From NCBI RefSeq assembly GCF_001598055.1, contig NZ_CP014844.1, forward strand, positions 3,065,642 through 3,129,641: a stretch of DNA of 64,000 nt. Reading direction: 5' to 3'. Below the pieces are notes generated by a model. It searched no databases. It worked only from the letters and a program-made list of their open reading frames with translations, and was not told the origin of the DNA. The DNA comes from Cupriavidus nantongensis. Its GTDB lineage: Bacteria > Pseudomonadota > Gammaproteobacteria > Burkholderiales > Burkholderiaceae. The translations under genes and the position numbers were made by a program. Of the stretch, positions 19,804 to 27,354 are shown one piece after another; position 1 is the stretch's first letter, and the number at the start of each line of letters is the position of its first letter.

Positions 19804-20617
19804 GGGCCAGGCACAGGTCTTCCCAGGCGCGCGCCTTGTCGGTCAGCGTGCGCAGCAGGTAGGCGGGATGGTAGGTCACCACCACCGGAATGCCTTCGTA
19901 CGCATGCACGGTGCCGCGCAGCTTGCCGATCGGCGTGGTGGTGCGCAGCAATGATTGGGCAGCGAAGCGGCCCAGCACCACGATCACGCGGGGCCGGACC
20001 AGCGCGATCTGCCGGCGCAGGAACGGCTCGCATTGCGCCACCTCTTCCGCTTCCGGATTGCGGTTGCCGGGCGGGCGGCATTTGAGCACGTTGGCGATGA
20101 ATACATTGCGCCCGCGCGCCAGCCCTAGTGCGCCGAGCATATTGTCGAGCAGCTTGCCGGCCTGGCCGACGAAGGGCTCGCCCTGCAGGTCTTCGTTCTC
20201 GCCGGGGGCCTCGCCCACCAGCATCCATTCGGCCTGGCGCGCGCCCACGCCGAACACCGTGTTGGTACGGGTCTGGCACAGGCCGCAGGCGGTGCAGCCC
20301 GCCACCGCGGCATCCAGCGCCTGCCAGTCCATCGCGGCGATGGCGGCTTCGCGCTCGGCATGCGCATCGGCTTGCGCTGGCCCGGCAGAAAACGGCGATG
20401 GGGCAACCGGCTCACGGACTGGCGGCGGCGCCTCGGGATGCGCAACCGCCGCAGCCACGGGAGCAGCCGTCACCGCAGCGGGGGGCTCGGCTGCCGGCAC
20501 CGCGGCCGGCTGCACCGCTATGTCGGGCTGCGCCGCTGCCTGCGCCGCCCGCGACACGCGCGGCACCCATTCGGTCGGAATCCCCAGTACCTCGAGGAAC
20601 TGCGCACGGCGGCTCAT
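19769..20617 (-). CDS. Uracil-DNA glycosylase, family 4 (iron-sulfur type)
   Basis: A 282-aa base-excision repair enzyme. Four cysteines for a [4Fe-4S] cluster are visible as CTAC (near residue 115) and KC...QC (near 190-206). Catalytic motif A is GEAPGENEDLQG and motif B is VTYHPAYLLR. The first ~90 residues are an Ala/Pro-rich linker of low complexity, longer than in typical homologues. The start overlaps the rimI stop (ATGA), linking tsaB, rimI, this gene and DUF1853 in one transcription unit. Confidence 0.92.
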   Translation of the reverse strand: MSRRAQFLEVLGIPTEWVPRVSRAAQAAAQPDIAVQPAAVPAAEPPAAVTAAPVAAAVAHPEAPPPVREPVAPSPFSAGPAQADAHAEREAAIAAMDWQALDAAVAGCTACGLCQTRTNTVFGVGARQAEWMLVGEAPGENEDLQGEPFVGQAGKLLDNMLGALGLARGRNVFIANVLKCRPPGNRNPEAEEVAQCEPFLRRQIALVRPRVIVVLGRFAAQSLLRTTTPIGKLRGTVHAYEGIPVVVTYHPAYLLRTLTDKARAWEDLCLAREVHDRAGAGA

Positions 20618-21174
20618 GCCTGGCCCTCCGTGCCTTCGTTGGCGGCGGCCTGTGCCGGCCAGGCACGGCGCAGCACCAGCGCGTCTTCGCGCTTGCCGCC
20701 AGGCGCCGGGTAATAGCCCTTGCGACGCCCGATCTCGGCAAACCCGGCGGCCTGGTACAGCGCGATTGCGCCGGTGTTGGAAGGTCGCACCTCCAGCAGC
20801 ATGGTGTGGATGCGGTGCGCGTGCGAGGTCGCCAGCGCCACCGCCAGCATCAGGCGCCCGAGCCCCTGGCGCTGGCGCTGCGGCTCGACCGTGATGTTGA
20901 GCAGGTGCATTTCATCGACCACCGGCATCAGCACGGCGTAGGCCACCAGCGTGCCGGCCGGATCGCGCAGCGTCAGCCCGAGATGCCCGGACTTGACCGA
21001 GTTCTCGAAGTTGCCGCGCGTCCACGGATGGCTGTACGCACGCGCCTCGATGCCCGCCACCGCCTGCAGGTCCAGCGCGCTCATGCGGCCCAGCGACCAG
21101 CCGTCGGGCAGCGCCGGCATGGCCGGCACCTCCGGCCAGTGGTGGCGGTCCGCCAGGGGATAGGCGGCGCTCAC
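20614..21174 (-). CDS. rimI: Ribosomal protein S18-alanine N-acetyltransferase
   Basis: A 186-aa GNAT enzyme acetylating the N-terminal alanine of S18. RimI marks are AYSHPWTRGNFENSVKSGH, YAVLMPVVDEMHLLNITVEP, the CoA loop RQRQGLGRLML and LLEVRPSNTGAIALYQAAGF. The GTG start at 21174 overlaps the tsaB stop (GTGA) and is preferred; an ATG at 21120 would also give a complete GNAT domain. rimI beside tsaB is a common arrangement. Confidence 0.93.
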   Translation of the reverse strand: MSAAYPLADRHHWPEVPAMPALPDGWSLGRMSALDLQAVAGIEARAYSHPWTRGNFENSVKSGHLGLTLRDPAGTLVAYAVLMPVVDEMHLLNITVEPQRQRQGLGRLMLAVALATSHAHRIHTMLLEVRPSNTGAIALYQAAGFAEIGRRKGYYPAPGGKREDALVLRRAWPAQAAANEGTEGQA

Positions 21175-21926
21175 GATGCGCTCCCCGGCTGGGCCGCCGC
21201 GCGCGCCGCCGACGCGGCCTCGCGTTCGGCAATGGTCTGGGCAACCTTGTCGCGCAGGTAGACCGGCATGGCCTGGTCGGCGTCGATGGCCTCGCCGCGC
21301 GCCAGCGCGCGCAGCGCGAGGGCAACCATCGGCTGCGCATGGGGCATCGCCTCGGGCAGCACGCGCGCGGGGCGGGCCAGGCCCGCCAGGCGCTCGCCAA
21401 ACACCGTGGACGCGTTGCCGGCCAGCCAGAATTCGCCGTCGGGCAAGGCCACGGTTTCGGGCGCGCCGACCTGCATCGGCGTAAGTTCGGCCCACTCCTG
21501 CGCGGCCGTGCTCCAGCCAAAGGCCGCTGCATAGGCCTCGTCCATGCGCGCATCCAGCGCCACCAGCACCGCGGTGCCGTCCGGCAGCGCCGGCGTGGCG
21601 GCACGGGCGCGTTCGGCGCAGGCCATCAGCGTGTTGACCGGCACCACCGGCAGGCCGGCGCCGAACGCCAGCCCCTGCGCCACGCCACAGGCGGTGCGCA
21701 GGCCGGTGAACGAGCCCGGGCCGGCACCAAAGGCAATGGCCGCGCAATCGGCCAGCGCAATGCCGGCTTCGGCCAGCAATTCGCCGGCGGCCGGCAGCAC
21801 GCGAGCCGACGAGCGTGCGCCGGTGTGCTCATGGCGCACCAGGCACTCGAGGCCGGCGCCTGCCGCGCGTCCGAGCGCGACCGAGCACCACTCCGTAGAA
21901 GTTTCAACAGCAAGAATCCAGGACAT
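21171..21926 (-). CDS. tsaB: tRNA threonylcarbamoyladenosine biosynthesis protein TsaB
   Basis: A 251-aa ASKHA-fold protein that, with TsaD and TsaE, makes t6A37 in ANN-decoding tRNAs. The N-terminus MSWILAVETSTEWCSVAL and GPGSFTGLRTACGVAQGLAFG are diagnostic. The start at 21926 is preferred over a frame extending about 90 codons upstream that overlaps the divergent acyl-CoA-binding gene. It begins the tsaB-rimI-udg-DUF1853 unit. Confidence 0.94.
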   Translation of the reverse strand: MSWILAVETSTEWCSVALGRAAGAGLECLVRHEHTGARSSARVLPAAGELLAEAGIALADCAAIAFGAGPGSFTGLRTACGVAQGLAFGAGLPVVPVNTLMACAERARAATPALPDGTAVLVALDARMDEAYAAAFGWSTAAQEWAELTPMQVGAPETVALPDGEFWLAGNASTVFGERLAGLARPARVLPEAMPHAQPMVALALRALARGEAIDADQAMPVYLRDKVAQTIAEREAASAARAAAQPGSAS

Positions 21927-22056
21927 GGCGCGATTGTAGCCGTTGGGCCCGGAATCGAGGGCTTCTTCGGTTTTATACGGACGGCGCGGCCGCGCCGGGC
22001 GGCTATCATCGGGCTGCATATTCGCAATCCAAGACAGTCCACACGGAGGAAACCCC

Positions 22057-22326
22057 ATGAGAGACCTGCAGGCACGCTTCGAACAGGCCCAGATCGATGT
22101 CAAGCAACTGAGCGAGCGCCCCAGCAATATGTCCCTGCTGCGCCTGTACGCGCTGTTCAAGCAAGGCAGCGAAGGCGATGCCCACGGCGACAAGCCCGGC
22201 ATGACCGATTTCGTCGGCCGCTACAAGTTCGAGGCGTGGGAAGCGCTGCGCGGCACCGCGCGCGAACAGGCGATGGAGCAGTACATCGCACTGGTGGAAG
22301 AACTGCGCAGCGGCGCCGCCAGCTGA
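22057..22326 (+). CDS. Acyl-CoA-binding protein
   Basis: An 89-aa four-helix acyl-CoA-binding protein that holds long-chain acyl-CoA esters in the cytosol. LLRLYALFKQGSEGDAHGDKPGMTDFVGRYKFEAWEAL is the family core, including the YALFKQ and KFEAW motifs. The start at 22057 has GGAGGA eight bases upstream; the longer frame is not supported. It is a single gene between divergent tsaB and convergent MFS genes. Confidence 0.93.
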   Translation: MRDLQARFEQAQIDVKQLSERPSNMSLLRLYALFKQGSEGDAHGDKPGMTDFVGRYKFEAWEALRGTAREQAMEQYIALVEELRSGAAS

Positions 22327-22331
22327 AGGAT

Positions 22332-22367
22332 TCCGGCGCGCGGCGGCTTCAGGCCGCCGGCGCCGGA
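22332..22367. terminator. Strong GC hairpin between convergent genes
   Basis: TCCGGCG (22332-22338) pairs with CGCCGGA (22361-22367), with CGGCGGC/GCCGCCG inside. It spans the end of the acyl-CoA-binding gene and the stop of the MFS gene. There is no U-tract, so termination efficiency is uncertain. Confidence 0.45.
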
Positions 22368-23830
22368 CGCGGCCGGATGCGCCAGGCCGCCAGCATCGCG
22401 CTGGCGATCACCACGCCGACCGCAAGGAAGGTTTCATCGAAGGCGCGGATGCGCGCCGCCTGCAGCGCACTGTCGCCGGCCTGGCCCAGCAACGCGCCAT
22501 GCTCGGCCAGGCGCCACTGCAGCCCCACCCCGGCCAGGCTTACGCCGATGGCGCCGCCCAGCTGGCGCAGGAAGTTGATGCAGCTCGAACCCTGCGCGAT
22601 CAGCGTGAAGTCCACGCCGCGCATCGCGCCCAGCGTCAGCGACGGCAGGATGCAGCCCAGGCCGATCCGACCCAGCACCGCCAGCCCCACCAGCACCAGG
22701 TAGGGCGTCGCGCGCGAGCCCAGCGCCATCAGCAGGAACGACAACGACAGCAGCGCCAGCCCGAACGACACCTGCACATGCGGCGGGATCCGGTGCGTGA
22801 AGCGCCCCGCCACCGCAATCGTCAGCGCCAGCACCACGCCCGCCGGGAACAGCACCAGGCCCGCGCGCGACGGCGTGTATTCCAGCGCCATCTGCATGTA
22901 GACCGGCAACAGGTAGGTCGAGCCGAACAGGCCCGCGCCATAGATAAAGGCCACCACCGCCCCGGCCGCGAACTGCCGGTAGCTGTAGAGCCGCATATTC
23001 ATCAGCGGGTACGCCGCGCGCAGCTGCCACATCACGAATGCCGCCAGCATCAGCACGCCGAAGCCCGACAGCGCCAGCCCCGCGGGCACGCTCTCGCGCA
23101 TCTCGACCACGCCGTTGAGCAGGCTGACGGTGGCGATGCCGGCCAGGCCCAGGCCGCGCCAGTCCAGCGGCTGGCGCTCGCCCATCATGATCGAGTCCAC
23201 CGCCATGAAACGGCGCGCCATCAGCACCGCCAGCAGCGTCAGCGGCACCACCACGAAGAAGATCGAGCGCCAGCCGAAGGCCTCGACCAGGAAGCCGCCC
23301 AGGCTGGGCCCCAGCGCCGGCGCCAGCACCACGCCGAAGCCGAACAGGCTGATCGCCTTGCCCTGCTCGCGTTCCTCGAACACCCGCAGGATCAGGATAT
23401 TGGGCAGCGGCTGCATGATGCCCGCGGCGATGCCCTCGGCCACGCGCATGGCGATCATCACGCCGTAGGTCGGCGAGAAACCGCCGACCAGCCCGCCCGC
23501 GCCCAGTAGCAGCGACGCGCCCAGGAAGGTGCGCCGCAGACCGTAGCGGTTCAGCAGCCAGGGCGTCAGCAGCATCGACAGCGTCATCGCGATCATGAAG
23601 CTGGCCGCGACCCATTGCGCGCGCTCCTGCCCCAGCACGAAATGCCGGCTCAGGTCGGGAATCGCCACATTGACGATGGTGGACGAGACGATCGACGAGA
23701 TCGTGCCCAGCATCAGCGTCGCCAGCACCAGCCAGCGCAGCCGCTCGCCGTAGCGCGCGCGCAGTGCCTGCCGGGTCGGCAGACCTGGCCGCTGGCCGGA
23801 ACCCTCCGGCGTGGCGGGGCCCTCGCTCAC
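22349..23830 (-). CDS. MFS transporter, DHA2/EmrB-QacA type
   Basis: A 493-aa inner-membrane proton antiporter of the 14-helix drug-exporter group. The first helix carries IVSSTIVNVAIPDL, and motif A and motif C appear as LTPWLLNRYGLRRTFL and GVVLAPALGPSLGGFLVEAFGWRSIFF. No membrane-fusion partner (EmrA) is adjacent. The start overlaps the stop of the upstream SRPBCC gene (ATGA), suggesting coexpression. Substrate unknown. Confidence 0.9.
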   Translation of the reverse strand: MSEGPATPEGSGQRPGLPTRQALRARYGERLRWLVLATLMLGTISSIVSSTIVNVAIPDLSRHFVLGQERAQWVAASFMIAMTLSMLLTPWLLNRYGLRRTFLGASLLLGAGGLVGGFSPTYGVMIAMRVAEGIAAGIMQPLPNILILRVFEEREQGKAISLFGFGVVLAPALGPSLGGFLVEAFGWRSIFFVVVPLTLLAVLMARRFMAVDSIMMGERQPLDWRGLGLAGIATVSLLNGVVEMRESVPAGLALSGFGVLMLAAFVMWQLRAAYPLMNMRLYSYRQFAAGAVVAFIYGAGLFGSTYLLPVYMQMALEYTPSRAGLVLFPAGVVLALTIAVAGRFTHRIPPHVQVSFGLALLSLSFLLMALGSRATPYLVLVGLAVLGRIGLGCILPSLTLGAMRGVDFTLIAQGSSCINFLRQLGGAIGVSLAGVGLQWRLAEHGALLGQAGDSALQAARIRAFDETFLAVGVVIASAMLAAWRIRPRPAPAA

Positions 23831-24303
23831 CCCAGCCGCCCGGTGTCGGCGATCTCGCGGATCTTGCGGACGGTGTCGATGTCGGCCGCGTGGTAGGCCG
23901 ACTTGACGATCTCGGCGTAGCGGTCGTCGCCGCTGGCATCGACGGCCGGCATGGTGGTGTCGTAGATAAAGCGCAGCAGCAGCGCGCCCGGACCCGGCGT
24001 TTCGATCGCCATGGTCAGCGTGCCGCCGGCATGCTCGGGCGTGGCCGCGGTTTCATAGCGCACCAGCCGGCGCGGCTCGTAGACCACGTGGTCCTCGATC
24101 GAAGCCTCGCCGAAATGCAGGACGCGGTCGATCCAGTTGTCGCCGCGGTCCACCACTTCGGCGCGGTCCAGGCCCAGCACGAAAAGCTCGGGAGATTCGG
24201 CGCGCAGCACCAGGCCCTGCCACACCTGCTCGGCCGTCAGCGGCTCCAGCTGCGGGTTGCCCGGATCATTGATCTCAACCAAGTGCTCGAAACGCAACTT
24301 CAC
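23827..24303 (-). CDS. SRPBCC/DUF1857-type (AtaL-like) protein
   Basis: A 158-aa START/SRPBCC-fold protein resembling DUF1857. MKLRFEHLVEINDP, LTAEQVWQGLVLRAESPELFV and LHFGEASIEDHVVYEP are the recognisable segments; such proteins bind small hydrophobic ligands. It is coupled to the MFS exporter by a 4-bp overlap, which hints that both deal with the same type of compound. The ligand is unknown. Confidence 0.75.
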   Translation of the reverse strand: MKLRFEHLVEINDPGNPQLEPLTAEQVWQGLVLRAESPELFVLGLDRAEVVDRGDNWIDRVLHFGEASIEDHVVYEPRRLVRYETAATPEHAGGTLTMAIETPGPGALLLRFIYDTTMPAVDASGDDRYAEIVKSAYHAADIDTVRKIREIADTGRLG

Positions 24304-24467
24304 TCTCCCATTTGCGATAAGTCGATATTATGAAGTCTCCGCGTATTCGCGAGACCTTTTTGTCTGCGCACTGCAACATTATGCCGACCCGGCTTTCTCA
24401 GATATCGGCCAGACTCGCACCGGCTGGAAGCCCCCCGCGGGAACGCCGCGCCCGGCTGAAACATCAC

Positions 24468-24488
24468 TCCTGACAGCAGCTGTCAGGA
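24468..24488. promoter_or_regulatory. Perfect 21-bp palindrome upstream of VOC gene
   Basis: Two perfect 10-bp arms (TCCTGACAGC and its complement) flank a central A. It lies in the intergenic region between the divergent SRPBCC and VOC genes, 52 bp before the VOC start. It could be an operator or an mRNA hairpin; no regulator is adjacent. Confidence 0.5.
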
Positions 24489-24540
24489 GACCCGGCGCAC
24501 AATGCGGCCGCTTTCACACGGAACGCTGCAGGAGGCTGTG

Positions 24541-24948
24541 ATGGAGTTGCTGATCAATATCGATGTCGACGATCTGGCGCGCGGCATCGATTTCTACGCG
24601 CAGGGGCTGGGGCTGCGGCTGGGCCGCAAGCTGTTCGACGGCTCCGTCGCCGAAATGCTGGGCGGCAATGCGCCGATTTACCTGCTCGCCAAGCCCGCGG
24701 GCACGCGCCCGACCACGCGCGCCGCGACCCGCCGCGACTATCGCCGCCACTGGACCCCGGTTCACCTCGATTTCGTCGTCACCGACCTCGAGCAGGCCAT
24801 CGAACGCGCGCTCGAGGCCGGCGCCGAGATCGAGGACTGGCCGCAGGAATTCGCCTGGGGACGGCAGGCCACGCTGTCGGATCCGTTCGGGCACGGGCTG
24901 TGTTTTATCGAATGGAAGGGCCAGGGCTACGGGACTGTCGCCGACTGA
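24541..24948 (+). CDS. VOC family protein (glyoxalase/bleomycin-resistance fold)
   Basis: A 135-aa protein with the vicinal oxygen chelate fold: an N-terminal betaalpha unit (ELLINIDVDDLARGIDFYAQGLGLRLGRKLF) and a C-terminal half with VHLDFVVTDLEQAIERALEAGA and DPFGHGLCFIEW. Potential metal ligands are His and Glu in these segments. AGGAGG seven bases upstream fixes the start at 24541. The reaction is unknown. Confidence 0.85.
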   Translation: MELLINIDVDDLARGIDFYAQGLGLRLGRKLFDGSVAEMLGGNAPIYLLAKPAGTRPTTRAATRRDYRRHWTPVHLDFVVTDLEQAIERALEAGAEIEDWPQEFAWGRQATLSDPFGHGLCFIEWKGQGYGTVAD

Positions 24949-25114
24949 GCCGGCCGCTGCGCACGGCGTGGGCGTTTTCGGACTATTCGCCTGTTGCCGG
25001 CTGCGCCGCGATGTCACATTTCCATGCAGGGTCGTGCCTGCCTGTTTCCTTGATGCCCGCGTTGTAATAACATTGTGCTGCCGTCAATACTGGCCACACC
25101 ATGAGCAACAAGAC

Positions 25115-25363
25115 ATGAAGGCAACGATCCGCAAGATGGGCAACTCGCAAGGTGTCCTGATCCCCAAGACAATCCTGGCACAGCTGGGTCTGGAGAATGA
25201 AGTGGAAATGGAAATCGTGAATGACACGCTGGTGATGCGCCGGCCCCGGCAGGCGCCGCGGCAAGGCTGGGCCGAAGCCAGCCGGCAGATCGCCGCGGCC
25301 GGCGACGATACCCTGGTGCTGGGCGAGCTGCCCAACGCCGACGACGCGGAGCTGAAATGGTAG
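25115..25363 (+). CDS. mazE: Antitoxin, AbrB/MazE family
   Basis: An 82-aa protein with the swapped-hairpin AbrB/MazE DNA-binding domain at the N-terminus (KATIRKMGNSQGVLIPKTILAQLGLENEVEMEI) and an acidic, flexible C-terminus that would wrap the toxin. The stop overlaps the toxin start by 7 bp. It probably represses its own promoter just upstream. Confidence 0.9.
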   Translation: MKATIRKMGNSQGVLIPKTILAQLGLENEVEMEIVNDTLVMRRPRQAPRQGWAEASRQIAAAGDDTLVLGELPNADDAELKW

Positions 25364-25677
25364 CGCGCGGCGATGTCTGGCTGGTCGCGCTCGATCCCAC
25401 CGTCGGCAGCGAGATCGAGAAGACGCGCCCCTGCGTCATCCTGTCGCCGCCGGAGATGCACGACTACCTGCGCACGGTGATGGTGGCGCCGATGACCACC
25501 GGCAGCCGGCCGGCACCGTTTCGCATCCCGGTGACGTTCCAGCGCAAGACCGGCCTGATCCTGCTGGACCAGCTGCGCACCGTCGACAAGTCCCGGCTGG
25601 TAAAGCGGGCGGGCGGCCTGAGCGAGCGCACCGTGGCGGACTCCTTGCGGACCCTGCGCGAAGTGTTTGCCGACTGA
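25357..25677 (+). CDS. mazF: Type II toxin, MazF/PemK endoribonuclease
   Basis: A 106-aa toxin of the MazF/PemK family, ribosome-independent RNases that cut specific short motifs in mRNA. Hallmarks are RGDVWLVALDPTVGSEIEKTRPCVILS (the RGD...P..G.E..K.RP signature), VMVAPMTTG and LDQLRTVDKSRL. It overlaps the antitoxin by 7 bp. The pair is in chromosome, not in the ICE. Confidence 0.93.
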   Translation: MVARGDVWLVALDPTVGSEIEKTRPCVILSPPEMHDYLRTVMVAPMTTGSRPAPFRIPVTFQRKTGLILLDQLRTVDKSRLVKRAGGLSERTVADSLRTLREVFAD

Positions 25678-25724
25678 GCCGACGCGGCGGGGCATTTAAT
25701 GCCGGCAGGCGGCCGCAGCATGGC

Positions 25725-25740
25725 TTCATAAGCTTATGAA
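25725..25740. promoter_or_regulatory. Perfect 16-bp palindrome upstream of the metQ-like gene
   Basis: TTCATAAGCTTATGAA is an exact palindrome, AT-rich, located 142 bp before the metQ-like start and 48 bp after mazF. Its symmetry suggests a homodimeric regulator site, possibly for sulfur or methionine control, which is inference only. Confidence 0.5.
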
Positions 25741-25881
25741 AAAGAAATAGACGCCAGAATCGTCCGCGCCGCGCCATCCGCACGCAATTGCGTTAATCTG
25801 TGCCCTCGCTGCGGACAGGCGATCCCTGCCCTGCGATTGCCTCTCACTCGCCACATCACAACAAGATCTTCACCACTCCTT

Positions 25882-26691
25882 ATGCGCACGTCTTTCATCA
25901 AGCGTCTGGCGGCAGCTGTGTCCGCCGTGGGTTTTATCGCCGCCGGCAGTGCCTCGGCCCAGGAACAGACCATCCGTGTCGGCACGGTCAGCGGACCGGA
26001 TGCCGAAGTCTGGCAAGTGGTCCAGAAGGTGGCCAAGCGCAATGGCCTGAACGTGAAGGTGGTCGAGTTCAACGACTACGTGCAGCCCAACGCCGCGCTC
26101 GACGCCGGCGACCTGGACGCCAACAGCTTCCAGCACCAGCCCTACCTTGACAGCCAAGTGAAGCAGCGCGGCTACAAGATGCAGAGCGTGGGCTACACCT
26201 ATATCTCGCCGCTGGGCATCTACTCGAAGAACCTGAAGTCGCCCAAGGACCTGCCACAGGGCGCCAAGGTGGCAGTGCCCAACGATCCCTCCAATGAAAA
26301 CCGCGCGCTGTTGTTGCTGCAGGCGCAAGGCGTGATCAAGCTGAAGGCCGGCGCCGGCACCAACGGCTCCAATGCCACGCCGCTGGATGTGGCCGAGAAC
26401 CCCAGGAAGCTGAAGATCGTCGAACTGGATGCGGCCCAGCTGGCGCGCGCGCTGCCCGATGTCGGCGCCGCCGTGATCAACACCAACTACGCGCTCGCCG
26501 CCGGCCTGCAGCCGACCAGGGATGCGATTGCGCTGGAAGACATCCACAGCCCGTACGCCAACATCATCGTGGTGCGCACCCAGGACAAGGACAAGCCGTG
26601 GGTCAGGAAGCTGGTGGCCGCGTACCAGTCGGAAGACGTGCGCCAGTTCATGAAGGCGCAGTACAAGGGCGCGATGGTGCCGTCGTTCTGA
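25882..26691 (+). CDS. MetQ/NlpA family substrate-binding protein
   Basis: A 269-aa periplasmic protein of the NlpA group that usually feeds D/L-methionine to MetNI. The signal peptide (MRTSFIKRLAAAVSAVGF ... ASA) ends without a lipobox cysteine, so it should be soluble rather than a lipoprotein. The fold is shown by VGTVSGPDAEVWQVVQKVAKRNGL, VEFNDYVQPNAALDAGDLDANSFQHQPYLD and NDPSNENRALLLLQAQGVIKLK. No metN or metI lies next to it, so it must share a distant ABC core. Confidence 0.9.
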   Translation: MRTSFIKRLAAAVSAVGFIAAGSASAQEQTIRVGTVSGPDAEVWQVVQKVAKRNGLNVKVVEFNDYVQPNAALDAGDLDANSFQHQPYLDSQVKQRGYKMQSVGYTYISPLGIYSKNLKSPKDLPQGAKVAVPNDPSNENRALLLLQAQGVIKLKAGAGTNGSNATPLDVAENPRKLKIVELDAAQLARALPDVGAAVINTNYALAAGLQPTRDAIALEDIHSPYANIIVVRTQDKDKPWVRKLVAAYQSEDVRQFMKAQYKGAMVPSF

Positions 26692-26763
26692 TGAGCGGCG
26701 GTCGCCACGACCGAAGCTGAGCACGGTCGCCAAAATTTTTTCGCACGGCGCCCGCGCAAGGGC

Positions 26764-26791
26764 TTGCAAATTCCGCCGCCTTCGGTAGAAT
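26764..26791 (+). promoter_or_regulatory. Sigma-70 type promoter for tRNA-Leu
   Basis: TTGCAA (26764-26769) and TAGAAT (26786-26791) are separated by 16 bp, and the tRNA begins 17 bp later. Both hexamers match the consensus at five of six positions. Confidence 0.7.
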
Positions 26792-26807
26792 TCGCGGCTC
26801 ACCACCT

Positions 26808-26894
26808 GCCCAGGTGGCGGAATTGGTAGACGCACTAGGTTCAGGTCCTAGCGGTGGCAACACTGTGGAGGTTCGAGTCCTCTCCTGGGCACCA
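26808..26894 (+). tRNA. tRNA-Leu (anticodon CAG)
   Basis: The acceptor strands GCCCAGG (26808-26814) and CCTGGGC (26884-26890) pair, followed by A and an encoded CCA. The anticodon stem CTAGG/CCTAG encloses the loop TTCAGGT, giving CAG, which reads CUG. A long variable arm (GGTGGCAACACTGT) is typical of leucine tRNAs, and GGTTCGAGTCC is the T-arm. The last 20 nt recur twice downstream. Confidence 0.97.
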
Positions 26895-26900
26895 CAATTC

Positions 26901-26930
26901 AAAAAAGGTCTGCGCATGCAGGCCTTTTTT
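26901..26930 (+). terminator. Terminator in repeat unit 1
   Basis: An A6-GGTCTGC / GCAGGCC-T6 stem with a GCAT loop forms an intrinsic terminator 7 nt after the tRNA CCA. Confidence 0.75.
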
Positions 26931-27050
26931 CTTTTCCGCCCAGGAAGAAAAGCGCTTGAGCGCTTTTCGCGAGGACGAGAAGGGCTGCGCTTGCAAGCGC
27001 AGCCGGGGTCGCGCATGCGTGACCGAGTCCTCTCCTGGGCACCACGATTC

Positions 27051-27080
27051 AAAAAAGGTCTGCGCATGCAGGCCTTTTTT
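27051..27080 (+). terminator. Terminator in repeat unit 2
   Basis: This is an exact copy of the hairpin in unit 1, again followed by T6. Read-through of the first would stop here. Confidence 0.65.
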
Positions 27081-27205
27081 CTTTTCCGCCCAGGAAGAAA
27101 AAGCGCTTGAGCGCTTTTCGTGAGGACGAGAAGGGCTGCGCTTGCAAGCGCAGCCGGGGTCGCGCATGCGTGACCGAGTCCTCTCCTGGGCACCAAGTTT
27201 CAGGC

Positions 27206-27235
27206 AAAGGCCCGCACGGAAGTGCGGGCCTTTTG
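27206..27235 (+). terminator. Terminator after the third tRNA 3'-end copy
   Basis: AAAGGCCCGCAC pairs with GTGCGGGCCTTT around GGAA, followed by T. It differs from the hairpins in the repeats and may be the original terminator of the tRNA gene before duplication. Confidence 0.7.
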
Positions 27236-27354
27236 CTATTTGCAGCGTCGAAACCGCTCTCTTCTTCGCCGCCGCTCTATCGATCGCATACAGTAGTTCC
27301 ATCCACAGGCCGCGGCCCGCCTCAGCCTGTTCCGCGTCATAACGGAGAACTACC

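Larger units (their letters stand above)
26875..27195 (+). repeat. Tandem 150/151-bp repeats, each starting with the tRNA-Leu 3' end
   Basis: The 20-mer GAGTCCTCTCCTGGGCACCA occurs at 26875 (in the tRNA), 27025 and 27176. Between them are two nearly identical units of 150 and 151 bp, differing by a few bases. Each contains a terminator-like hairpin, an AAGCGCTTGAGCGCTT hairpin and a perfect palindrome around GCTGCGCTTGCAAGCGCAGC. The layout resembles the rtT repeats behind E. coli tyrT, where repeat units also begin with the tRNA 3' end. Confidence 0.92.

Noticed and set aside
26814..27110. 98-codon open frame across tRNA-Leu and the repeats
   Set aside because: It starts inside the tRNA gene and repeats only because the DNA repeats; no ribosome-binding site. 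It is mentioned as a tpr-like possibility but not called as a gene.
26875..27195. CRISPR array or attL/attR pair of an excised element
   Set aside because: Only two full units, no unique spacers, and no integrase nearby, so neither reading fits well.
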